This document shows positions 42,934 to 48,973 of a DNA stretch of 48,973 nt, piece after piece. A program made the translations under genes and the position numbers. The DNA is from Nitrospira sp. LK70 (GTDB lineage Bacteria; Nitrospirota; Nitrospiria; Nitrospirales; Nitrospiraceae), in NCBI GenBank assembly GCA_011090425.1, contig PHGD01000021.1:1-48973 (forward strand), read 5' to 3'. The first letter of the stretch is position 1. Each line of letters begins with the position of its first letter. The notes beneath the pieces were generated by a model. That model was not told the DNA's origin, did no database searches, and saw only the letters and a list, made by a program, of their open reading frames with translations.

Positions 42934-42967
42934 GGGGTAAATTATACCCCGGTTAAGCGAAATACAA
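42934..42967 (-). promoter_or_regulatory. Promoter and palindromic operator of the osmolyte operon
   Basis: On the minus strand TTGTAT (42967-42962) and a perfect TATAAT (42946-42941) are 15 bases apart (16 if TTTGTA is used). The inverted repeat GGGGTA-AATTA-TACCCC (42934-42950) covers the -10 box completely, as a repressor site would. It lies about 75 bases before gpgS. The binding factor is unknown. Confidence 0.6.
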
Positions 42968-43114
42968 ACAGGCGAAAAAGTGCAGGGAGTATACCATTCT
43001 GACTTAGTGGAAAAAACCCTCGATTGTCGTTGCTTCACGCATGATTTTCAGGGGAGCTACTGGAAATATCTAATGGAGCTGTAGGGGAAAGCAGGCAGGA
43101 GTGGAGGGTTGTCC
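42968..43114. other. Remainder of the gap between gpgS and the decarboxylase gene
   Basis: AT-richer noncoding sequence. No terminator with a T-run was found after the decarboxylase gene, although the strong promoter suggests separate transcription of gpgS. No small gene is supported. Confidence 0.4.
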
Positions 43115-44776
43115 CTATGGTTTATCAGTAGAAAGGCTTTTGCCCAAGCGTCTTGCCAAGCGCACCATGCCGGGCGATCGATCGCTGGGGCTCAAGAGAA
43201 CATTGAGGAGATGCAACTGATGTTGGTCCGCGAAGGCAGCGGCGAGGCTCTGTTCGAACTCTCTCTGGGTGCTTACCCGCGAGCCCTGTCCACCTCCAAT
43301 CAGATCGCACACCTTGTCATATTGCCATTCATGGACATCGTTGAAGGGACCGTCCAAGATCTCTCGTTCGGTTGAATAGCCGTGATTATTAAGCAGGATC
43401 ACAATCGGAGCCTGTCCGTAACGGACGCAGCTCGCTAACTCAGTGCCGGTCATCTGAAAAGCGCCGTCTCCTACCAGGACGATAGGTCGCAGGCTGGGGT
43501 CGGCGAAGGAGGCGCCTAAGGCAGCGGGAACGGCGAATCCCATCGAGGTGTAGTAGGCCGGCGACAGAAACTCGAATCGATGGCGCACGTGCAGGTCAGC
43601 CGCTGCAAAGAGCGACTCGCCGACGTCCGCGATTACGACCGTCTTTTCGGTCAACACCGTATCCAAATGCCGGAAGAGTCCTTTCAGCGTCACCGGGGCG
43701 TCCAAGTTCAATGGTGAGGATGCTACGCCGGTCTGGGATGGGAGCGATCGTTGGGAATGGGAAAAAGAAGGAAGGGGAGATTTCACCAGGCCCTGGACGA
43801 AGTCCTGGAACTTGATGGATTCATACCGATGATGCTTGATCGCGACACGGTCGGCGGTGGCGTGGATGGTTCGTCCCTCGGAGAGTAAGGGCGACGTGAC
43901 ATCAAGATCTTCAACATCAGACAGAATGGACCCCAGAATCAACAGGCAGTCGGAATCGTTGATGAACCGTTGCACCTCATCTCGGCCGATCAGCCCTCCG
44001 TAGACCCCGACATAGAGCGGATGATCCTCGCGGATGATCGATTTGCCGAGCAACGTCGAAGCGACGGGAATGTTGAGCCGTTCTACCAAACGAGCCAAAT
44101 CGTCCTGAAGCCCGAACCGTCCGACTTCCGCACCGACGAGCATGGCGGGTTTCTTGGCTGACGCAAGCATAAGTCGTACTTCACCGATCGCTTCTTCCAT
44201 GGCAGCCTGGTCACTTGGCGTATCTTCAATGCGGAATGGCTTCATGCCTCCTGTCAGCGGGCAGTGAACCATGTCTCTGGGAATTTCGATGTAAATGGGG
44301 CGACGGTAGCGAAGCAGGGCAGCAAAGGCCTGATCCATCTCTCGCTCGGCGGTCAATGGATCGTCCAACGTGACCGCGGCAACCGTCATCCGTTCAAAGA
44401 CTTCTCGTTGCGTGGAGAAATCGCGAACCATATGATGCAAGTACGGTGTGCGGGTTCGTTCCGAGAGCCCGGGAGAACCGGTGAGCAGGACCACCGGCGA
44501 TCGTTCCGCATAGGCGCAGGCAATCGCGTTGACAGTATTCAATCCGCCCACGCAATAGGTCACGCACAGGGCCCCGATACCGTTAATCCTGGCATAGGCG
44601 TCAGCTGCAAAGCCGGCGCAATCTTCCCTGGTCGTCCCGATCTGCTTGATCGGCGAGGCTTCGATCAGCTGGTAGAGAGACAAGACATAGTCGCCTGGAA
44701 TACCGAAGATATGACGGACGCCAAGGCGATGCAGACGATCTAATGCAGCCGATCCGATCGTAGCGTGGTCGCTCAT
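43115..44776 (-). CDS. ThDP-dependent pyruvate/indolepyruvate decarboxylase-like enzyme
   Basis: From ATG 44776 the product has 553 residues; in-frame starts at 44800 and 44887 lie further up. The first domain reads ALDRLHRLGVRHIFGIPGDY with catalytic Glu51 in TTREDCAGFAADAYA. A HH pair (PYLHHMVRDF, His114-His115) marks 2-ketoacid decarboxylases such as PDC and IPDC. The ThDP motif is VGDGAFQMTGTELASCVRYG then LLNNHGYSTE. It should decarboxylate a 2-keto acid (pyruvate, phenylpyruvate or indolepyruvate) to an aldehyde. Acetolactate synthase is less likely because of the HH pair. No partner dehydrogenase lies nearby. Confidence 0.82.
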   Translation of the reverse strand: MSDHATIGSAALDRLHRLGVRHIFGIPGDYVLSLYQLIEASPIKQIGTTREDCAGFAADAYARINGIGALCVTYCVGGLNTVNAIACAYAERSPVVLLTGSPGLSERTRTPYLHHMVRDFSTQREVFERMTVAAVTLDDPLTAEREMDQAFAALLRYRRPIYIEIPRDMVHCPLTGGMKPFRIEDTPSDQAAMEEAIGEVRLMLASAKKPAMLVGAEVGRFGLQDDLARLVERLNIPVASTLLGKSIIREDHPLYVGVYGGLIGRDEVQRFINDSDCLLILGSILSDVEDLDVTSPLLSEGRTIHATADRVAIKHHRYESIKFQDFVQGLVKSPLPSFSHSQRSLPSQTGVASSPLNLDAPVTLKGLFRHLDTVLTEKTVVIADVGESLFAAADLHVRHRFEFLSPAYYTSMGFAVPAALGASFADPSLRPIVLVGDGAFQMTGTELASCVRYGQAPIVILLNNHGYSTEREILDGPFNDVHEWQYDKVCDLIGGGQGSRVSTQREFEQSLAAAFADQHQLHLLNVLLSPSDRSPGMVRLARRLGKSLSTDKP

Positions 44777-44930
44777 GTGTGTGCTCTCAATGGTGTCCAT
44801 TCGATCGTGACTCAATGTTCTGGCTTCAGGAAAACATACTGACGACACTTCGTCAAGAACAACCAAGCGGTGTCTGATTTCTTTCATCCAGCACTTGACC
44901 GATCACTCGTCTCGTCGGGTACAACATGGC

Positions 44931-46118
44931 ATGAGAAAAGATATGACGCAGACCGCACAGATTCGCCTCACCGCATCACGTGGGTCAGAGAGTCGGCATC
45001 TCTGGATCTATGGCGGCCAGTTGGGACCAGTGGTCGGTGAACCAATAGCCGGCGGCCTGATCGATGTCCTCACCCCAGACGGCCGATTCTATGGGCGCGG
45101 CCTCTATAGCCCTGCTTCAAAAATCAGAGTCCGCCTGCTGACGTTCCAGGATGAACCGATCGACGAGGCGTTCTGGCTGGAGAGAATTCAACAGGCGATC
45201 CACTTACGGCAACGTGCCGTCGCTCAGTCCAATGCGTATCGTTTGATTTATGGAGAAGGGGATCGACTGCCGGGGCTGATCGTCGATCGGTATGATCAGT
45301 TGCTGGTCATGCAGACCCTATCCGTTGGGATGGATTGTAGAAAAGAGCTGTTGGCCGATGTACTGATGAAGGAATTGAACGGCGTCGGCATCTATCTTCG
45401 GAACGATGCCAAAAGTCGGCAACTCGAAGGACTGCCGCTTGAAGGAGGATTTCTTCGCGGCAGCGGTCCGACGCAAGTCGAGATTCAGGAAGGTGCCGCT
45501 AAGTTTCTCGTCGATGTGGAACGGGGGCAAAAGACCGGTTGGTTTTGCGACCAACGAGAGAATCGGCTGGCTGCAGCGAAGTTCGCAGCCGGAGCCGAAG
45601 TGTTGGAAGTATTTTGCCATACCGGCGCCTTCGGCATTCATGCTGCCCTTGCTGGGGCGGTCTCTGTGGAGAGTCTCGATGTCAGCCAAGATACGCTGAC
45701 GATTGCTCGACAACATGCGATGATGAATAGGGCAGAGAATCGTTGCACCTATCGCCAAGCCGATGCGTTCGAGGAAATGCGCCACCTGGTGAAAGCCGGG
45801 CGACACTATGATCTCGTCATCCTCGATCCCCCGGCATTCGCTCGCAGCAAACAGGCCGTACCTGGCGCGCTGGCTGGATACAAGGACATTAATCTATTGG
45901 GTTTGAAATTGTTGAAGCCGGACGGGTTTCTGGTTACATGTAGCTGTTCTCACCCAGTAACAGAAGCGGATCTCTGGAACAGCATTCGCCTCGCCGCCCG
46001 TGATGCAAGGCGAGACATTCGCTTGATCGAACAACGAGGCCAAAGCGCCGACCATCCCATCTTAGCCAGTATGCCGGAGACTCGGTATCTGAAATGTTTC
46101 ATCGTGCAGGCGTTTTAA
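44931..46118 (+). CDS. RlmI-like rRNA cytosine methyltransferase
   Basis: Likely start ATG 44931 (ATG 44943 also fits; the frame opens at TTG 44895). The product of about 395 residues begins with a PUA-like domain (QIRLTASRGSESRHLWIYGG). A linker ending GEGDRLPGLIVDRYD follows, then the methyltransferase domain: VERGQKTGWFCDQRENRL, then AEVLEVFCHTGAFGIHAALA and LVILDPPAFARSKQAV. The VTCSCSHPV motif near 340 supplies the conserved cysteine. E. coli RlmI makes m5C1962 in 23S rRNA, and this is the probable role. It is divergent from the decarboxylase gene; TTGACC at 44895 could be part of its promoter. Confidence 0.88.
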   Translation: MRKDMTQTAQIRLTASRGSESRHLWIYGGQLGPVVGEPIAGGLIDVLTPDGRFYGRGLYSPASKIRVRLLTFQDEPIDEAFWLERIQQAIHLRQRAVAQSNAYRLIYGEGDRLPGLIVDRYDQLLVMQTLSVGMDCRKELLADVLMKELNGVGIYLRNDAKSRQLEGLPLEGGFLRGSGPTQVEIQEGAAKFLVDVERGQKTGWFCDQRENRLAAAKFAAGAEVLEVFCHTGAFGIHAALAGAVSVESLDVSQDTLTIARQHAMMNRAENRCTYRQADAFEEMRHLVKAGRHYDLVILDPPAFARSKQAVPGALAGYKDINLLGLKLLKPDGFLVTCSCSHPVTEADLWNSIRLAARDARRDIRLIEQRGQSADHPILASMPETRYLKCFIVQAF

Positions 46119-46202
46119 CAGGTTTTCTGAAGCTGAGCGATTGAAAGCTCACGAATCTACCTCCCATCCTGCTCGACACCTGACACCACTCGGTTTTACC
46201 GG

Positions 46203-47354
46203 TCATCTGACGGACATCTCGAGTGGGACCCCGTTATGCCTGACGGTCAATTGCGCTGGGAGGGTGACCGGATCCGACCAGCTTCCGACCGATCGATCTC
46301 CGGACTCCACGATTTGATCACCCGACTTGATCCCGGCACGGAAGCCCGGCCCACCTTGAAGGACGTCCAGCACTTTTATGCCCTCCCCCGACCAAGTGTA
46401 GTCCGGCACCAGTCCTAATGGATTATCGCCGAAGGCAGCCGTGAGCGCAGCCAATCCATAGGTGGCGGTTTCTTGGAGCAAGAGATGACTGGCGAGAGAC
46501 TCGGGCTTGGCGGAACGTTGTATCCTGGCCGCGACCGGTACGGGCGACGTTTGGCTTCCCGAAACCATTTGGCGGAACAGAGTGGTGCCGCTTTCAACCT
46601 GGAAGAGGCGGAGTTCGAACGCTGCCGACAATGGCAGGCCCTCCGGTAGGATCATTCGATAGATCAGCAAACTGTCCGCGCCGACCAGTCTCCCGATGTG
46701 GATCGACGTTTCGTCATCGACATGGCCGCCGTATTGAATACCCATCTCCTTCAGCACAGCCTTCAGATCCTCTCGTTCCACCAGCACCAAGTCTGGATGG
46801 CGTGTGCGCAGGAAATTCAAGGTCAGATCGAGCCATGAGCTGATTTCGACATCAGACGACCCGTCGATAGGCATGATAGCCAAACGTTGCGGTAGGGGCA
46901 CAATGGGAGGAGGCATGAATACCGGGATCACCGAAATGCGAAGGCCTCCATGGACATGCTCCTTTCGATCGAGCGGAGAAGAAGGCCCACAGACGAGCCC
47001 CAGGAGGGGCCGGACGACCTCAGGCGTTCCCCAGAGGCACAATTGATTGTCCTGCAACACGACATAGTACGGGTGCCCAGCTTCGCCCGGGAAGTAGCAG
47101 TTTGGGAAAAACGGACAATGGATCACATAGGCAGTCCAATCGCCCGCTGGATAGAGCCGATACTCCCAAATGGTCTGCCGCCCCTCGTCCTGAACGACAC
47201 GATTCGGTTTTCCCAACTGCTTCAGGACTTGTTCCTTCGGCATCGACAGGACCAACCGATCTTGTAGCGTTTGAGCATCGTAGATATAAGGAACGAGGAC
47301 GCCGCACCCTCCCACCAACAGAACCGACAGCAGAGCGGTCACAGTCCGTTTCAT
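46203..47354 (-). CDS. Lipoprotein with BamE/SmpA-like and PDZ domains
   Basis: A 383-residue protein from ATG 47354, 6 bases after GAGGAG; the longer frame upstream is noncoding. The signal TVTALLSVLLVGGCG has lipobox VGGC (Cys17). Residues 30-75 (RLVLSMPKEQVLKQLGKPNR then QTIWEYRLYP) match the SmpA/OmlA (BamE) repeat. The middle (RLAIMPIDGSSDVEISSWLD, then LVLVEREDLKAVLKEMGIQY) resembles CsgG/GNA1162-type lipoproteins. The end (IKVLDVLQGGPGFRAGIKSG then DQIVESG) is a PDZ domain. This domain order is uncommon to my knowledge. Probably an outer-membrane periplasm-facing assembly factor. Confidence 0.75.
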   Translation of the reverse strand: MKRTVTALLSVLLVGGCGVLVPYIYDAQTLQDRLVLSMPKEQVLKQLGKPNRVVQDEGRQTIWEYRLYPAGDWTAYVIHCPFFPNCYFPGEAGHPYYVVLQDNQLCLWGTPEVVRPLLGLVCGPSSPLDRKEHVHGGLRISVIPVFMPPPIVPLPQRLAIMPIDGSSDVEISSWLDLTLNFLRTRHPDLVLVEREDLKAVLKEMGIQYGGHVDDETSIHIGRLVGADSLLIYRMILPEGLPLSAAFELRLFQVESGTTLFRQMVSGSQTSPVPVAARIQRSAKPESLASHLLLQETATYGLAALTAAFGDNPLGLVPDYTWSGEGIKVLDVLQGGPGFRAGIKSGDQIVESGDRSVGSWSDPVTLPAQLTVRHNGVPLEMSVR

Positions 47355-47550
47355 GGTGGCTCCTCTGGTCCAGTACCGTCCTCCCACTCGCCTGAAATTT
47401 ATTGTACGCTGGACTGCGGCATCTGAGCTAGAGGGCCTATGGAACCTGGAAATATATGTCGGAAGAGGAGATGTGATGAGATGAACGGCACCCTTGTTGA
47501 TCGAGCTGACGCACAGTAGCATAATGTCAGTAAAGGAAGGTCTCCATAGC

Positions 47551-47886
47551 ATGAAGATCGCCACGTTCCTGTTCTTAGCGAGCCTCCTGTTCGCAACCGG
47601 GTGCGGCCGGGGCCTGTCGGCCCAGCTTGATGCCGACTCGCCCAACTCAAATCAGGACCATTTGAAAATCGCTTCCTATTACTCTCGACAGGCCGTGATT
47701 TCCCGCAAAAAGGCAGCGGAACAAGCCAATCGCGCCTTGACCTACGAACAGCTCTTCGGACATGATTCGGATTGGGTGGCCGGTGCGCAAATGCTCACGC
47801 AGTTTTATGAAGATGCGGCGCGCGAACAGGACCGACAGGCTAATCTGCATCTGGAACTGGCCGGTAGACGACCCTCGAATCGTTAG
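47551..47886 (+). CDS. Small lipoprotein, unknown
   Basis: A 111-residue product from ATG 47551 after GGAAGG, with signal IATFLFLASLLFATGCGR (Cys18). The rest is a charged helix-rich segment (HLKIASYYSRQAVISRKKAA, then MLTQFYEDAAREQDRQANLH). Such short helical lipoproteins often bind peptidoglycan or form coiled coils. No family is recognised. It diverges from the BamE/PDZ lipoprotein gene. Confidence 0.65.
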   Translation: MKIATFLFLASLLFATGCGRGLSAQLDADSPNSNQDHLKIASYYSRQAVISRKKAAEQANRALTYEQLFGHDSDWVAGAQMLTQFYEDAAREQDRQANLHLELAGRRPSNR

Positions 47887-48073
47887 GTCCATCAACCTGT
47901 ATGGGTTCTGGGGTGGGGTGGGGGTGAAGCTCCCTTGTGCTAGGTGACTTGCTTTTGGTGCGAATATCTCTTTTCGGTTTCGTCCTAGGCCACATGAGAG
48001 GTTAGCGGTTCATCTACTTCCACAGGATCTCGTGTCGATTGTTGACTGAAACCCCTATTCATGGGAGGCCGAC

Positions 48074-48514
48074 ATGGAGAAAGAAGCGATACGCAGCAAG
48101 GTCAATGCCGCTCGACTCGAGAAGGAACTCACGATTGCCGACGTCGCGAAAGCTCTCGGCAAGAACCCCGCGTTTGTGGCGGCGGCGTTGAATGGTAATC
48201 ACCGATTTACCCCGGACGAAGCGGTGAAGGTCGGCAAGCTTTTGGATTTGGACAATGAGATTGTCCAGGCCTTGAGCCGCTTTCCGGTACGTACGGATCT
48301 GCCCAACATGACGGACCCGTTCAAGTACCGGTTGCTCGAAATTGTCGGTGTGTACGGCGATTCCTTGCGCGAGATGGCGAACGAGATGTTCGGTGACGGC
48401 ATCATGAGCGCGATCGATTTCACGGTGGACATGGAAAAGGTCACCGGCAGCCAGGGAGAAACCCGCTGCAAAATCACACTGAACGGCAAATGGCTCGAGT
48501 ATAAGTCGTTCTGA
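48074..48514 (+). CDS. cynS: Cyanase (cyanate hydratase)
   Basis: A 146-residue cyanase that turns cyanate and bicarbonate into ammonia and CO2 via carbamate. The start is ATG 48074 after GGGAGG. An N-terminal helix-turn-helix-like domain (LTIADVAKALGKNPAFVAAA) leads to the catalytic domain with Arg86 (FKYRLLEI), Glu89 and Ser112 (DGIMSAIDF). Their 3- and 23-residue spacing equals that of E. coli Arg96, Glu99 and Ser122. It ends in the typical ITLNGKWLEYKSF. No cyanate transporter or CynR regulator is beside it. In nitrite oxidisers cyanase can supply ammonium, also to partner ammonia oxidisers. Confidence 0.96.
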   Translation: MEKEAIRSKVNAARLEKELTIADVAKALGKNPAFVAAALNGNHRFTPDEAVKVGKLLDLDNEIVQALSRFPVRTDLPNMTDPFKYRLLEIVGVYGDSLREMANEMFGDGIMSAIDFTVDMEKVTGSQGETRCKITLNGKWLEYKSF

Positions 48515-48561
48515 CGAGAGGTTTGTCCGCAGCCGGGCAGCGCTATGATCGTGCTACCCAG

Positions 48562-48969
48562 TTAGGTGGTCAGCCATCGGACGGTGATCAGATGCTCGAC
48601 CGCGTGGAATTCAGGATCGCTTGTTAAGACGGTTCCTGACAGGCGATGGGCGGTTGCGATGCAAAAGGCATCGGCATAAGAGACCGCATAGGCACTTTTG
48701 ATTTCCGCTGCCTCTCGCACCAAAGGAAGGTCCACCGGCACCAGTTCGATGGGTAACTGTTCCAATAGATGGAGGGCTTCCACGGCTTGACCGGCCCCAA
48801 CCTTGCGTTTGACGATGTAAAAGAACTCGCCCCAATTGATCCAGTTCAGCAAAGCCTTAGTTCCTGCTCGTTGCTGATCATACAACGCAGCTCGGACTTT
48901 CTCCCACCCCGGCTCCTTATGAAACAGACTGACCAGCGCGAAGCTATCGAGAACGAGTTTTTTGCTCAC
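48562..48969 (-). CDS. PIN-domain toxin (VapC-like)
   Basis: A 135-residue PIN-domain protein started by GTG 48969, five bases from the right edge. Acidic positions are in LVLDSFALVSLF (Asp8), WINWGEFFYIVKR (Glu48), VSYADAFCIATAH (Asp near 99) and VLTSDPEFHAVE (Asp near 117), so the active site is complete. GTGAG at the start suggests overlap with the stop of an upstream antitoxin gene, which would lie outside the window. It converges on cynS. Confidence 0.85.
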   Translation of the reverse strand: MSKKLVLDSFALVSLFHKEPGWEKVRAALYDQQRAGTKALLNWINWGEFFYIVKRKVGAGQAVEALHLLEQLPIELVPVDLPLVREAAEIKSAYAVSYADAFCIATAHRLSGTVLTSDPEFHAVEHLITVRWLTT

Positions 48970-48973
48970 GACG

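Noticed and set aside
48515-48561. Possible terminator hairpin between cynS and the PIN toxin
   Set aside because: GGGCAGC and GCTACCC pair with a mismatch around an 11-base loop and no T-run follows, so the support is too weak.
1-48973. CRISPR arrays, tRNA and rRNA genes
   Set aside because: No regularly spaced direct repeats, cloverleaf-like sequences or rRNA signatures were noticed on reading both strands; a covariance search would be needed to exclude tRNAs fully.

Overview
This 49 kb window looks like the chromosome of a Nitrospira-type bacterium (phylum Nitrospirota). That is an inference from gene content: heterotetrameric glycyl-tRNA synthetase, pyruvate phosphate dikinase, AMP-forming acetyl-CoA synthetase, a cyanase, many exported lipoproteins and c-type cytochromes, and a glucosylglycerate-type osmolyte cluster. 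No rRNA, tRNA, CRISPR array or intact transposon was seen.

Layout. (1) 1-2020 is a scrap region: the start of a DUF1284 gene, a reverse-transcriptase fragment, a dead REP-associated transposase, an intact VapBC pair with a clear promoter/operator, and a PIN-toxin remnant. (2) 2151-11577, minus strand, is a tightly packed six-gene run: an exported di-heme cytochrome, a lipoprotein, a di-heme lipoprotein, a membrane protein, a DyP-type peroxidase and a catalase-like heme protein. The last three are joined by 4-base start/stop overlaps. (3) 12018-23530, plus strand, is housekeeping: glyQ-glyS, a small membrane protein, ppdK, ribD, a secreted alpha/beta hydrolase, a secreted protein, an MFS transporter and riboflavin synthase. 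Most neighbours overlap by 4 bases. (4) 23839-29628 is an accessory island. It begins with an operon of a metallo-beta-lactamase-fold protein, a putative PD-(D/E)XK nuclease and an unknown protein, then a DUF433 antitoxin with a ruined partner. It ends with what reads as an integron-type gene-cassette array without an integrase in view. Cassettes carry a BrnT/BrnA-like pair, a decayed MNT/HEPN pair and an unknown gene, separated by attC-like sites whose first box contains the stop codon of the preceding gene.

(5) 29791-33709 holds a small membrane protein, a repeat-rich TIG-domain protein, acs, and a secreted caspase-fold protein that contains no cysteine at all. (6) 34105-37938 is a four-gene lipoprotein operon (LPP20, LpoB-like, COG3014-like, LPP20), followed by another antitoxin/PIN pair. 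(7) 38714-42864, minus strand, is a four-gene operon for glucosyl(mannosyl)glycerate-type solute synthesis (synthase, second glycosyltransferase, channel-like protein, phosphatase) behind a strong promoter with a palindrome over its -10 box. (8) 43115-48973 carries a pyruvate decarboxylase-like enzyme, an RlmI-like methyltransferase, a BamE-like/PDZ lipoprotein, a small lipoprotein, cyanase (cynS) and a last PIN toxin cut by the window end.

The parts most worth following up are the six-gene heme operon, the cassette array, the metallo-beta-lactamase/nuclease operon and the cysteine-less caspase homologue.
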